A stretch of DNA of 64,000 nucleotides from Neisseriales bacterium (GCA_016699915.1 CP064990.1:744001-808000), one strand, 5' to 3'; positions 9,317 through 18,618 are shown, numbered from the stretch's first letter. The notes: generated from the letters alone by a model not told the origin. Numbers and translations are program-made.

Positions 9317-9943
9317 ATGCTAACGCATCGCTTCATAACGCTAGAAGGCATTGATGGGGTAGGGAAAAGTACACATATTCCTTTTGTTGCTCAGTATCTG
9401 ATTGACAAAGGATTTCAGGTTACATGTACGCGTGAACCGGGTGGAACAAGGCTTGGTGAAAAACTACGCAAAATACTTTTGGATCCTAGCTTGCCTTTAT
9501 CGCTTGACACTGAAACGTTGCTCATATTCGCAGCCAGAGCCGAACATATCCATCAAGTGATTAAACCGGCTCTACAAAAAGGATATTGGGTTCTATCCGA
9601 TCGCTTTACGGATGCAACGTTTGCCTATCAAGGAGGTGGCCATTGTGTTGCTTTTGATCGAATTGCCGCTTTAGCTAACTGGGTACAACAGGGATTGATA
9701 CCCGCCTTAACATTGCTTATTGACATACCACCTAACATTGCTTTAGCACGCCTAGCACCCCGTCGCCGCACGGATCGCTTTGAACAAAAATCGCTGCTTT
9801 TTTATCAGCGGGTGCGCGAAACCTATTTGGATTTGGCAAAACAAGCACCGCAACGTTTTATTGTGATTGATGGTCAACAGACTATCGAGCAAACGCAACA
9901 AGAAATAACGCAACGACTTAATCAGTATTTCGCCCAACAATGA
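9317..9943 (+). CDS. tmk: Thymidylate kinase
   Basis: This 208-aa cytosolic P-loop kinase phosphorylates dTMP to dTDP for DNA synthesis. The P-loop GIDGVGKST, the DR(F/Y) segment SDRFTDAT followed by FAYQGGG, and the lid region RRRTDRFEQ are present. The ATG at 9317 is chosen over an in-frame TTG at 9314 because AAAGGAA lies at good distance before it. Its stop overlaps the holB start as ATGA, so the two are translationally coupled. Confidence 0.96.
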   Translation: MLTHRFITLEGIDGVGKSTHIPFVAQYLIDKGFQVTCTREPGGTRLGEKLRKILLDPSLPLSLDTETLLIFAARAEHIHQVIKPALQKGYWVLSDRFTDATFAYQGGGHCVAFDRIAALANWVQQGLIPALTLLIDIPPNIALARLAPRRRTDRFEQKSLLFYQRVRETYLDLAKQAPQRFIVIDGQQTIEQTQQEITQRLNQYFAQQ

Positions 9944-10953
9944 AACGCTATCCTTGGCAAGAACAAGATTGGCAAACGCTCACTCAATCCTTTAATCAAC
10001 GACCCAATGCTTGGCTTTTTTATGGCCAACCCGGGATTGGTAAAGAGGCATTTGCCAAAAATCTAGCCGCCGCACTATTGTGTCAACACCCATTAAGCGA
10101 CCAAAGTGCATGCATGCATTGCAATAGCTGTCATTGGTTCCAAATTGCCCACCACCCCGATTTTTATGAGGTCACTCCTTTTTCCGAACAAGACGAAGCA
10201 GACGCTAAACCTTCTGCCGTTAAAAAATTACCCCTGATCAAAATAGAATCCATTTTGCGTATTCGGCATTTTGCTGCTCTCTCTTCACATCAAGCAGCTC
10301 TACGTATTGTGTTAATTACACCAACTGAAGCCATGACTATCGCAGCAGCTAATGCCTTATTAAAAATTTTAGAAGAGCCTCCCCCTTCACTTCTATTTTT
10401 GCTCGTAAGCCATCATAAAGCGCGGGTGTTACCCACTATTCGTAGCCGATGCCGACCTATTTTGCTTACCGCACCAACGCCTAAACAAGCTTTGGATTGG
10501 CTCAAAACCCAAAAAATCAATAATCCTGAACAATGGCTGGCCTTAAGGGGTGGGAGCCCATTATTAACTGACGAAGCACAATACCTTGCTTTATGGGAGC
10601 AAAGCATCGTCACACTGGTAAGACCAACCATCTTGGCAATATTTACGCTCACTGAGGCTATTGAGCAACAAAAAGTACCGCTCTTTATCGTTTTAGGTTG
10701 GTTGGAAAAATGGTTACTGGACGTGGCTTACCTACAAAATACTTCTCACGCAAGATTTTATCAGCACCAATTATCCACCCTACAAAGCCTTGCTCAACAA
10801 ATCAATCGCCAAGCACTATGGGTCTGTTATGATAGGATAAAGCGTGTACAAGCCGGAGCATTTCAAGCACTTAATACACGTCTACAAATAGAAGCTATCT
10901 TGATGGATTATCGTCAGCTCTTTGCAAGAAAAATGACCCATGAAGCTCGTTGA
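9940..10953 (+). CDS. holB: DNA polymerase III delta' subunit
   Basis: This 337-aa AAA+ protein is a clamp-loader component that helps load the sliding clamp on primed DNA. The P-loop-like GQPGIGKEAF is near residue 30, the zinc-binding cysteines follow in CMHCNSCHW, and the AAA+ sensor segment ALLKILEEPPP precedes the SRC arginine-finger motif in IRSRCRPI. The C-terminal collar domain is less conserved, as expected. The gene overlaps tmk by 4 bp and tatD by 14 bp, indicating one operon. Confidence 0.94.
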   Translation: MKRYPWQEQDWQTLTQSFNQRPNAWLFYGQPGIGKEAFAKNLAAALLCQHPLSDQSACMHCNSCHWFQIAHHPDFYEVTPFSEQDEADAKPSAVKKLPLIKIESILRIRHFAALSSHQAALRIVLITPTEAMTIAAANALLKILEEPPPSLLFLLVSHHKARVLPTIRSRCRPILLTAPTPKQALDWLKTQKINNPEQWLALRGGSPLLTDEAQYLALWEQSIVTLVRPTILAIFTLTEAIEQQKVPLFIVLGWLEKWLLDVAYLQNTSHARFYQHQLSTLQSLAQQINRQALWVCYDRIKRVQAGAFQALNTRLQIEAILMDYRQLFARKMTHEAR

Positions 10954-11734
10954 TTCCCATTGCCATCTCCATTTTCCAGGTTTAGTGGAGTCAATCCCTG
11001 ACGTGATATTGCGTATGCAAAAAGCGCAAATCAACTATGCACTCACTGTTGCAACTTGCCAAACAGAATGGTCTATTATCAAAACGCTCGTAGAGCAATA
11101 CACGCCCTTATTTGGCGCCATTGGTATCCACCCCGACCTGCCTGACAAGACGCCATGCAATCAGGCAATACTCCTTGCTGCGAGCAAACACCCTAAGATA
11201 GTAGCGTTGGGAGAAGCCGGGCTTGACTATCACTATGTACCTGATGCGGCTTCCTACCAACAAGAGCGATTCATCGTGCATCTTGAGGCAGCAAAATCAG
11301 CAAAACTACCTATCATCATCCACTGTCGCGATGCCACAGCTGATATGTTGGCTATTTTAAAAGCAGTAGCTCCCGTTTCAGGGGTCATGCATTGCTTTAG
11401 TGAGAATTGCGAGGTCGCTAAAACCTTGCTTGACCTAGGACTTTATATTTCGTTATCTGGTATCGTCACGTTTAAAAATGCTAAAACCTTGCAAGACGTT
11501 GCTAATTATCTGCCACAGGATCGCTTGCTGATTGAAACCGATGCTCCTTATTTGGCTCCTGTTCCACACCGCGGCCAGCCTAATGAACCATCTTATGTGT
11601 ACCATGTGGCCAAGTATATTGCGCATTTGCGTGGTATCCCCTTGGATATATTAGCAGACGCCATCACGCAAAATTTTTTGACTTGTTTCCCGAAAATTAC
11701 ACAATATCATGCAGACAACACCTTGCCCCATTGA
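10940..11734 (+). CDS. tatD: TatD family metal-dependent deoxyribonuclease
   Basis: This 264-aa TIM-barrel hydrolase of the amidohydrolase superfamily has metal-dependent 3'-5' exonuclease activity in studied members. The N-terminal SHCHLHF (H7, H9) provides metal ligands. Further ligands are in GEAGLDYHY, IIHCRDA and MHCFSEN, and the final aspartate is in LIETDAPYLAP. The gene overlaps holB at its start and the next hydrolase gene by 26 bp at its end. The paralog (TatD, YcfH or YjjV type) cannot be fixed by sequence alone; the position after holB fits YcfH. Confidence 0.92.
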   Translation: MKLVDSHCHLHFPGLVESIPDVILRMQKAQINYALTVATCQTEWSIIKTLVEQYTPLFGAIGIHPDLPDKTPCNQAILLAASKHPKIVALGEAGLDYHYVPDAASYQQERFIVHLEAAKSAKLPIIIHCRDATADMLAILKAVAPVSGVMHCFSENCEVAKTLLDLGLYISLSGIVTFKNAKTLQDVANYLPQDRLLIETDAPYLAPVPHRGQPNEPSYVYHVAKYIAHLRGIPLDILADAITQNFLTCFPKITQYHADNTLPH

Positions 11735-12500
11735 TGTTGTCCTACTTGGTTGTGGCGCCAGTAGTGGTGTACCCGTTGCAGCTTGTCGCTGTACAGTGTG
11801 CCAGTCAAGTCACCCTAAAAACCAGCGCACCCGTACAGCGGCTTGGATTCGAACACCATACTTATCATGCCTCATTGATACGGGACCCGATTTAAGGCAA
11901 CAGATTTTGCGAGAAAAAATTGAACGGGTAGATGCTGTGCTGTATACCCATGCCCATGCCGATCACCTCAACGGTATAGATGACTTACGTGCCTTTTGTG
12001 TGGCACAAAAAATAGCTATACCCGTCTATAGTGATCAAGCAACCTTACAAGCCATTGCAAACCGCTTTCCCTATGCCCTATCGACCACCCAAGGCTACTG
12101 GGATAAATTAACCATCGCACCGCATCCGGTTGCACCAGGCATCACTTTTGATTTAGGTCCACTTTTGATAACACCGATTTTATTGCCTCATGGAACACAG
12201 CGCTGTTTAGGATGGCGCATCAATGATATAGCTTGGTTAACAGATATTTCAGCCATTCCAAAAGATGCACTGATCCATTTACAGCACCTTAAAATCCTTT
12301 ATTTAGATTGCTTGCGAAGTCAACCCTATCCTGCCCATTTAACAGTTGACCAAGCCTTAGACTATGCCCATTATATTCAAGCTAGGCAAACTATTCTCAT
12401 TCATATGAGCCATGATATTGATTACGTTGCCTTAAAAAAACGTTGCCCTAAAGGCGTTACAGTAGGCTATGATGGCATGCATCAATCACTTAATGCATAA
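11709..12500 (+). CDS. MBL-fold metal-dependent hydrolase (PhnP-like)
   Basis: This 263-aa metallo-beta-lactamase-fold phosphodiesterase carries HAHADH (residues 81-86) for the dinuclear metal site. A CRCTVC cluster (C26, C28, C31) corresponds to the structural zinc site of PhnP. Further metal histidines appear in LLPHGTQR and HMSHDID. No phosphonate genes lie nearby, so a role in carbon-phosphorus metabolism is not supported; cyclic phosphate ester hydrolysis is the family activity. Its start lies inside the end of tatD, implying cotranscription and reinitiation. Confidence 0.9.
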   Translation: MQTTPCPIDVVLLGCGASSGVPVAACRCTVCQSSHPKNQRTRTAAWIRTPYLSCLIDTGPDLRQQILREKIERVDAVLYTHAHADHLNGIDDLRAFCVAQKIAIPVYSDQATLQAIANRFPYALSTTQGYWDKLTIAPHPVAPGITFDLGPLLITPILLPHGTQRCLGWRINDIAWLTDISAIPKDALIHLQHLKILYLDCLRSQPYPAHLTVDQALDYAHYIQARQTILIHMSHDIDYVALKKRCPKGVTVGYDGMHQSLNA

Positions 12501-12505
12501 CAACC

Positions 12506-13048
12506 ATGACCAAACACAACACCTTAATTTGGCTAGATATGGAAATGACCGGTCTTTGCCCGGTTACCGATCGGATTTTAGAAGTGGGTATGTTAATCAC
12601 CGATCACGACTTGAATATTCTTGCCAAGGCTCCTTCTTGGGTTTTACATCAAACCGATGTGGTGTTAGAAGTAATGGATACTTGGAATACCCAAACGCAT
12701 CAAAAAAGCGGTCTTATTGATCAAGTTAAAGCTTCCGTTCTCACCGAACAGGCAGTTGAACATGCGATGGTTGATTTCATGAAGCAGTATGCTGCGCCAC
12801 AAAGTAGTCCCATGTGCGGCAATACTGTCCACCAAGATAGGCGCTTTTTAGCGCAATGGATGCCCCAAGCTGAAGCCTATTTCCATTATCGTAATATTGA
12901 TGTCTCCACGCTCAAAGAGCTGGCTAAACGTTGGAAACCTGCTATTGTTAAGCAGTTTGTCAAGGTCAGTAAACATGAGGCGTTAGCTGATATCATCGAG
13001 TCAGTTGAAGAAATGCGCTACTACCGCGAACACTTCATTCAACATTAA
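12506..13048 (+). CDS. orn: Oligoribonuclease
   Basis: This 180-aa DEDDh 3'-5' exoribonuclease degrades dinucleotides and short oligoribonucleotides to mononucleotides, the last step of RNA decay and of pGpG turnover. Exo I is in LIWLDMEMTGL, Exo II in NTVHQDRRFL and Exo III in HEALADIIESVEE, and the RNIDVSTLKEL stretch is typical of Orn. Length matches the family. It follows the MBL gene by 5 bp and is probably the end of the mltG-tmk-holB-tatD unit. Confidence 0.97.
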   Translation: MTKHNTLIWLDMEMTGLCPVTDRILEVGMLITDHDLNILAKAPSWVLHQTDVVLEVMDTWNTQTHQKSGLIDQVKASVLTEQAVEHAMVDFMKQYAAPQSSPMCGNTVHQDRRFLAQWMPQAEAYFHYRNIDVSTLKELAKRWKPAIVKQFVKVSKHEALADIIESVEEMRYYREHFIQH

Positions 13049-13073
13049 GTAGCGTTATGACTTCAGATATAAT
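13045..13073 (+). promoter_or_regulatory. Possible pncC promoter
   Basis: TTAAGT and a perfect TATAAT are separated by 17 bp, overlapping the end of orn, and predict a start about 30 bp before the pncC ATG. Confidence 0.4.
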
Positions 13074-13112
13074 AGTGCCCATCATATCAAGTCAAATAGC
13101 ACCATACCACCC

Positions 13113-13730
13113 ATGGCATCTTCTTCTATCCTACTGGCACAACGGCTTGGTACTGTACTAGAACAACGTAAAGAGACCCTAGCTGTTGCCGAATCCTGCA
13201 CAGGAGGGCTTTTAGCCAGTGCTATTACCTCTATTCCAGGTAGTTCAGCTTGGTTCAAAATGGGTTGGGTAACCTATAGTAATGCAGCCAAAACAACGCA
13301 GCTAGGCATCAAAACTCAACAAATTATCCGGCACGGAGCGGTGAGTCGCTACACGGTACGCCATATGGCTAAGCAAGCTCTCAAGTTGGCTGGAACCCAT
13401 TGTTCCATTGCGATCTCTGGGGTTGCAGGACCAAGTAACAGCAATCGGGATAATCCGCAAGAAGTCGTACCTATTGGTACGATCTGGATTGCTGCGATGC
13501 ACTACCAACAACCTAAACTTTGGGTCATCCAACAAAAAATGTCAGGGAACCGACAACAAATCAGGGAAAAATCAGTTGATGTTGCCATGTTTAGCTTGCT
13601 GATGATTTTAGTAACTGGGCACTGTGATATGGCGCATGTGAATCGCCATTTTTTTAATTTTTGCGGCTCCTATGGCACATTATCTACCGATCAAGCCACA
13701 GCACTGGATAAGATCTTGGGCATCACTTAA
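13113..13730 (+). CDS. pncC: CinA/PncC family nicotinamide-nucleotide amidohydrolase
   Basis: This stand-alone CinA C-terminal domain protein deamidates NMN to nicotinate mononucleotide in the pyridine nucleotide cycle. The signature AESCTGGLLASA (from residue 26) with the nucleophile region, TYSNAAK and HGAVS are present. Two features are odd. The usual glycine-rich GP-GGG loop is replaced by GPSNSNRDNPQEVVPIGT, with a few extra residues. About 40 residues follow the normal end of the domain, giving 205 aa where about 160-165 is usual. The extension is not recognised. The function is likely but catalytic competence is not certain. Confidence 0.85.
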   Translation: MASSSILLAQRLGTVLEQRKETLAVAESCTGGLLASAITSIPGSSAWFKMGWVTYSNAAKTTQLGIKTQQIIRHGAVSRYTVRHMAKQALKLAGTHCSIAISGVAGPSNSNRDNPQEVVPIGTIWIAAMHYQQPKLWVIQQKMSGNRQQIREKSVDVAMFSLLMILVTGHCDMAHVNRHFFNFCGSYGTLSTDQATALDKILGIT

Positions 13731-13740
13731 AATGACCTCT

Positions 13741-13759
13741 TCATGCTTTCAAAGCATGA
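13741..13759. repeat. Perfect inverted repeat downstream of pncC
   Basis: TCATGCTTT and AAAGCATGA flank a single C, 11 bp after the pncC stop. The repeat is followed by CCTTATTTTA rather than a clean T-run. It could be a weak terminator or a dyad binding site. Confidence 0.35.
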
Positions 13760-13956
13760 GCCTTATTTTACATAAACTATGTTTTAAAGCTTTACATCAA
13801 AAGCTAAGTAAGATCGTTCTTCATGCACAAAGTGTTGGTATGTTAATGTCGGTAAACACTATGAATTGTTATCACGATCCTATCTACCAAGAATCCTGAT
13901 TATAAAAAAACACCATGTCTTCAAAGGATGGAGCGTCCAAATCAATCCAATACTAT

Positions 13957-15039
13957 TTAGAAGGTATAATTCAAGCCAGCGCCGACTCTAAAGCCATTAA
14001 TCTTAATAAAATGTTCAGCATTCCATGCGCCCTTCCCTAAAGCCCTCGTTGCATTTAATTTTGCCTGCAAAGAAAGATTATCCGCCAATTGCCAATGAAA
14101 ACCACTGCCAATTTCTGCAGTGAGCGATTTTTTTACCGCTTGACCCAAGTCATCTTTATGCTCCAAAACGGTAACAAAATCTGCCGACACAAAAGGCTCT
14201 AACCCTTGATCATATTGAGCAAGCGCAAACTTCAGACCGTTTCGCAGGCTGATTGGTCTTTTTTGATTTTGATCGCCTTTTATATAATGCTGCACAGATA
14301 ACTGGTTAGATTGGGTTACCAATAATGAACCAACCGATAGCTGCACCAACTTTAAGGTATAGCCAGCAGCAATAGTAGTGCCGATACTATCTACTGTATG
14401 TTTGAACTCTTGATCCTTATCATTGACTGCATCGTCCGTCCCTTTAAATGAAGTACTAAATTGGTTATATTGCAGGGCAGCTCCGATGCGTAAACCTGTT
14501 GGATCGTCAATTTTGCTTTGATAGGCGATCACAGCGCCTCCCACAAATAGTTTTGAGTCTGTTTTATAGTAGATTTTTTCGGCATCGTTACTTTGTGTTG
14601 CTTCTTTTGCTTGTAGTGAGCTTACTTCCTGCGCCACCGACCCAAAACCGCCAAACCCACCAAAAACTAGTCGGTCATATCCACGCAAACTCAGAGCAAC
14701 AAAATTATGACTGATTAAAAAACCTTTTGCCGTCACATCCAACCGGGCTTCATGGTTGTTTGTAAGTTCTAAAGAATTATTAAAAGAACGCCAGTGCTGG
14801 ACATACTCACCTTGGACAAAAGTATCTCCCTCTAAAACCTGCAACAGTGACAAATTCAATGCATCGCCCACTATGCTGCTTATAGCTTGATATTGCTCTT
14901 TGAAGACAGGGCTTTCATCTATTTTTGCTTTAAAAGCCACCTCATCATCGGCTAGAGCGCTCCATGATATCGCCATAGCGATACAACCCAATTTTCTTAA
15001 ATGAACAGTTGGCTTAGAAAAAACTTGATATAACCTCAT
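13957..15039 (-). CDS. Putative outer-membrane beta-barrel protein, unassigned
   Basis: I do not recognise this 360-aa protein by family. It has a cleavable-type signal peptide (basic start, hydrophobic core, likely cut after SALA about residue 30). Its C-terminus GLNYTF ends in phenylalanine with alternating hydrophobics, the usual BAM recognition signal for outer-membrane barrels. The last 200 residues alternate polar and apolar positions as beta strands do (for example LQLSVGSLL and FRVGAGLNYTF). It resembles autotransporter-like or porin-like barrels only in general form. It lies where lpxC usually follows ftsZ and shares the strand of ftsQAZ, but a 256-bp gap suggests separate transcription. 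Confidence 0.7.
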   Translation of the reverse strand: MRLYQVFSKPTVHLRKLGCIAMAISWSALADDEVAFKAKIDESPVFKEQYQAISSIVGDALNLSLLQVLEGDTFVQGEYVQHWRSFNNSLELTNNHEARLDVTAKGFLISHNFVALSLRGYDRLVFGGFGGFGSVAQEVSSLQAKEATQSNDAEKIYYKTDSKLFVGGAVIAYQSKIDDPTGLRIGAALQYNQFSTSFKGTDDAVNDKDQEFKHTVDSIGTTIAAGYTLKLVQLSVGSLLVTQSNQLSVQHYIKGDQNQKRPISLRNGLKFALAQYDQGLEPFVSADFVTVLEHKDDLGQAVKKSLTAEIGSGFHWQLADNLSLQAKLNATRALGKGAWNAEHFIKINGFRVGAGLNYTF

Positions 15040-15295
15040 GACTGTTACCCTACCTTCTTGGCAATGTTTTGATAAGACAGAACCTCCACCGCTTACTACT
15101 TACAATCCGTACGTTCACGAAACAACCTAGCGTTAAGATATAATACAACTTTAAACCATAAACACATCAAGTTTTATATATGCTGTCTTCTCTTAATGGA
15201 ACAGGGTTGGCTGGACTTTTTTGAGCACTATTTGGAAACACGGTGCCCAGCACGATTAGCTGACTGCCCAAGACAAATAATTATTAAACATGCAC

Positions 15296-16486
15296 TTAAT
15301 CAGCTTGCTTGCGCAAAAAAGCCGGAATATCGTAGGAAGCGTCAAACTGTTCGGGCACTGAATCAGTGCTAGATGGTGTCGTAGAAGAAAGACTACGGCG
15401 CCCCTGACGCATTACAGCAGGCATATCTAAGTTACCATAATCCATCGTTGCAAGCGGTTGATCGTCCGTTCCCGTCTTAATTACCCGTATATATTCAGGG
15501 CATTCATTGCGGGTGACTTTTTTGCCAAGCCCTGTTGCGATAATCGTCACACGAATGGCTTCATCAGCCATCTCCACAATTTCCGCTGTACCGAATTTAA
15601 TTTGCGCTTCATCATCCACATATTGGGCAATCATGCTCATGATTTCACGGTATTCGCGCATTTTTAATTGATTGGGAGCTGTTGAAATATTAACTAATAC
15701 CCCCTTTGCTCCATTGAGCGTAACATTGTCAAGCAATGGATTATGAATCGCTTCTTCTACTGCCAAGCGAGCTCGATCAACTCCGGAAGATTCAGCAGAA
15801 CCCATCATCGCCATTCCCATTTGGCTCATCACCGCCTTAATATCAGCAAAGTCTACATTAATCAACCCTGGGCAAGTAATCACTTCAGCAATCCCGGCTA
15901 CAGCACGACGTAATACTTCATCTGCAATAAGGAATGCTTCTTTTTGCGTTAATTCTTCCGCAAGTGTTTCCATTAGTTTTTCGTTGGGAATAATAATCAA
16001 CGAATCGACCCATTTTTTTAGCTCATCGAGCCCAGCATCTGCTACTTTGCAGCGTTTACCTTCGTATAAAAAGGGGCGCGTAACCACCGCAACCGTCAAT
16101 ATACCTAAGCTTTTGGCAATCTCCGCCACAATAGGCGCTGCACCAGTACCCGTACCGCCCCCCATACCAGCTGTCACAAAAACCATGTCAGCACCACGGA
16201 GTGCTTCAACAATCATTTCTCGGCTCTCTAAAGCCGCATTGCGACCAATTTCTGGATCCGAGCCCGCCCCTAAACCATTCGTCAGCCCTGCCCCCAGCTG
16301 TAATTGCCATTTGGCTTTATTTTTTTGGAGCGCCTGTAGATCCGTATTAGCCGAGATAAATTCAACACCCTTCAGGGAAGAAGCCACCATATTGTCCACA
16401 GCGTTACAACCGCCTCCGCCAACCCCAATAACTCTAATCACTGCCCCCAAAGTACCCTTTGGTGTGACATCAAGTTTTGCGCTCAT
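15296..16486 (-). CDS. ftsZ: Cell division protein FtsZ
   Basis: This 396-aa bacterial tubulin polymerises with GTP into the division ring. The GTP-binding tubulin signature GGGTGTG lies at residues 109-115, and the N-terminal GGGGCNAV nucleotide loop is intact. The T7 synergy-loop region VDFADIKAVM is conserved. The C-terminal peptide DIPAFLRKQ, which binds FtsA and ZipA-type partners, is preserved after a short variable linker. It follows ftsA on the minus strand, 57 bp away. Confidence 0.98.
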   Translation of the reverse strand: MSAKLDVTPKGTLGAVIRVIGVGGGGCNAVDNMVASSLKGVEFISANTDLQALQKNKAKWQLQLGAGLTNGLGAGSDPEIGRNAALESREMIVEALRGADMVFVTAGMGGGTGTGAAPIVAEIAKSLGILTVAVVTRPFLYEGKRCKVADAGLDELKKWVDSLIIIPNEKLMETLAEELTQKEAFLIADEVLRRAVAGIAEVITCPGLINVDFADIKAVMSQMGMAMMGSAESSGVDRARLAVEEAIHNPLLDNVTLNGAKGVLVNISTAPNQLKMREYREIMSMIAQYVDDEAQIKFGTAEIVEMADEAIRVTIIATGLGKKVTRNECPEYIRVIKTGTDDQPLATMDYGNLDMPAVMRQGRRSLSSTTPSSTDSVPEQFDASYDIPAFLRKQAD

Positions 16487-16543
16487 TTTAAGTTAAGCCC
16501 CTTTATAAATGTGCCCTAAATTAAACAACTCTAATGTTAACCC

Positions 16544-17773
16544 CTAGAAATTGTTTGCAAACCAATTCTTCATGCGAGTCAATATGCCTAACCTGTCATT
16601 TTTTTGCTCATGATGAACCGCTAATTGTCCTTGGCTATACATCAAAAGTCCAATGCTGGTTGAAAAACGAGGGTTGCGCACCATGTCTGACACTCCACCA
16701 ACACATTTAGGGATACCAATCCGTACAGGCAGATGAAAAATTTCCTCAGCCAAAATAGCCATACTAGGCATAGATGCTGCTCCACCAGTTAATACGACAC
16801 CCGATACGAGGTTATTTTCAAAACCTGCACGACGTAATTCGCTTCGTACCAATTGAAAAAGCTCTTCTACGCGCGGCTCAATAACTTCAGCAAGCGCAAT
16901 ATGAGCCATTTGTCGAGGTTTGCGATCACCAACGCCAGGAATTTCTACTACTTTATCAGCTTCGGCATCAGCCGCCCTCGCCACCCCATGCAAAATTTTG
17001 ATTTCTTCGGCTTCTTTGGTTGTGGTGCGTAAAGCCACCGCAATATCATTCGTAATTTGATCTCCCGCAATCGGAATCACTGCAGTATGACGAATGGCTC
17101 CGCCTAAATAAACAGCTATATCCGTGGTACCACCACCCATGTCAACTAAGCAAACGCCCATTTCTTTTTCATCATCAGATAAGACTGCAATAGCAGAAGC
17201 CATGGGCTGCAAGATTAGTTCTGCTACCTCCAGCCCGCACCGACGAACACATTTGGTTACATTCTGCACAGCCGATACGGCTCCCGTAACAATATGAACC
17301 TTTGCTTCAAGCCGTACACCACTCATGCCAATCGGTTCTTTTACCCCCTCTTGGCCATCAATACTATATTCTTGCGTCACAATATGGAGTACTTCATGAT
17401 CGGGCGGAATAGACACCGCACGAGCCGTTTCGATCACTCGATCAATATCCTGTTGCGTAACTTCTCGGGCTTTAATAGCCACCATCCCCTGCGAATTCAT
17501 GCTGCGGATATGGCCACCTGCAATTCCGGTAAATACCCAATGGATTTTGCAATCAGCCATGCGCTGTGCATCATCAATAGCACGCTTAATGGATTGTACA
17601 GTTGATTCAATATTAACAACCATGCCACGCTTTAACCCATGCGATGGCACTTGACCAAAGCCTACCACTTCAAGGCTGTCATGGTCTGATACATCGGCAA
17701 CTACCGCGACTACCTTGGATGTCCCAATATCCAATCCAACAAGCCGATTCTTCACTTCTTTTGGTTTATTCAT
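16544..17773 (-). CDS. ftsA: Cell division protein FtsA
   Basis: This 409-aa actin-family ATPase tethers FtsZ to the inner membrane and recruits later division proteins. Phosphate-binding loop 1 is GLDIGTSKVVAVV, loop 2 VDMGGGTTDIAVY, and the adenosine motif lies in VVLTGGAASMP. The C-terminal amphipathic helix (RMKNWFANNF) is the expected membrane-targeting tail. It lies between ftsQ and ftsZ in the standard order, 25 bp after ftsQ. Confidence 0.97.
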   Translation of the reverse strand: MNKPKEVKNRLVGLDIGTSKVVAVVADVSDHDSLEVVGFGQVPSHGLKRGMVVNIESTVQSIKRAIDDAQRMADCKIHWVFTGIAGGHIRSMNSQGMVAIKAREVTQQDIDRVIETARAVSIPPDHEVLHIVTQEYSIDGQEGVKEPIGMSGVRLEAKVHIVTGAVSAVQNVTKCVRRCGLEVAELILQPMASAIAVLSDDEKEMGVCLVDMGGGTTDIAVYLGGAIRHTAVIPIAGDQITNDIAVALRTTTKEAEEIKILHGVARAADAEADKVVEIPGVGDRKPRQMAHIALAEVIEPRVEELFQLVRSELRRAGFENNLVSGVVLTGGAASMPSMAILAEEIFHLPVRIGIPKCVGGVSDMVRNPRFSTSIGLLMYSQGQLAVHHEQKNDRLGILTRMKNWFANNF

Positions 17774-17798
17774 CGATCTTCAGGCTCCAAGTTTGCGT

Positions 17799-18500
17799 TC
17801 ATCCTTGCCCATTGATTGCAAAACCATCTGCATAACGCAAATCAACATACCGCACCATGGGATTTTTCTGCATAATATTCGGCCAGTATTTTGCAAAGCA
17901 CTCAATCCGTTTTGCAAAGTCGCGCTGGTTGCACCGTCCCAATTCGAGTACCACATTATTCGATAACACAACTTTCCAAGCACCACGCTGTGTATAGGTT
18001 AGCCGACTGACAGTCAAAGCAAGAGGCTGTATCCATCGCTTTAGAATTGGTAACACAGCTGCCATCTTTTTTTCGCTACCTTTTTGACCCATAAAAACAG
18101 GTAGCGATTCATTCGTTGCAGCATCAAACCATACCCCCCCTACATCAATCAATCCATGGCTATCCCAACGGGCAACGGCATCGTATTCTTCCACGTGAAC
18201 ATCTAAGCGATCTGGCCAGCGACGGTACACATGCACCCGCTTTACCCAAGGCAGCTTTTCAAAAGACTGGCGTATCATATCCATGTTGAGCGTAAAAAAT
18301 GTCCCCTTCAATTCACGGCACATAACATAATGTAATTGTTCCTGCGTCACATGCTCAAGTTTTCCTTGTACCACCATCGTTCGCACAGGAAAAAATGATG
18401 AATCCAGTAACGCTCTTACTCCTGCAAAACCTAAGCATAATACTGCACACAACAACAACGCATTGGCCGATTTAAAAAGCAGCGTGTAATTATCCCACAT
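17799..18500 (-). CDS. ftsQ: Cell division protein FtsQ
   Basis: This bitopic inner-membrane divisome protein has 233 aa. One membrane helix (about residues 12-32) precedes a POTRA domain starting at FFPVRTMVVQGKL, then the beta domain with KLPWVKRVHVYRRWPDRLDV, a highly characteristic FtsQ stretch. It scaffolds FtsL/FtsB at the septum. It is the first gene of the local minus-strand division cluster; ddl, murC and murB, which normally precede it, are not here, and the next gene upstream (tolR) is divergent. Confidence 0.94.
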   Translation of the reverse strand: MWDNYTLLFKSANALLLCAVLCLGFAGVRALLDSSFFPVRTMVVQGKLEHVTQEQLHYVMCRELKGTFFTLNMDMIRQSFEKLPWVKRVHVYRRWPDRLDVHVEEYDAVARWDSHGLIDVGGVWFDAATNESLPVFMGQKGSEKKMAAVLPILKRWIQPLALTVSRLTYTQRGAWKVVLSNNVVLELGRCNQRDFAKRIECFAKYWPNIMQKNPMVRYVDLRYADGFAINGQG

Positions 18501-18618
18501 ATGCCTATTTTAATCTCCACCCCCCACAACATTTTGTGGTTAAATCCTACCGCATTTTGCAAAAAAATACCATGCTCTTTATCTAAAATTTGTCATCAAT
18601 GTGTATTGAATCTACTTC

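Noticed and set aside
13672..13899. 75-codon frame overlapping the end of pncC
   Set aside because: Out of frame with pncC, no ribosome-binding site, no recognisable product; the intergenic part contains a dyad instead.
15984..16496. 170-codon plus-strand open frame across ftsZ
   Set aside because: It is antisense to the fully conserved ftsZ. Its protein is proline/serine-rich without family resemblance, and it exists only because the opposite strand codes.
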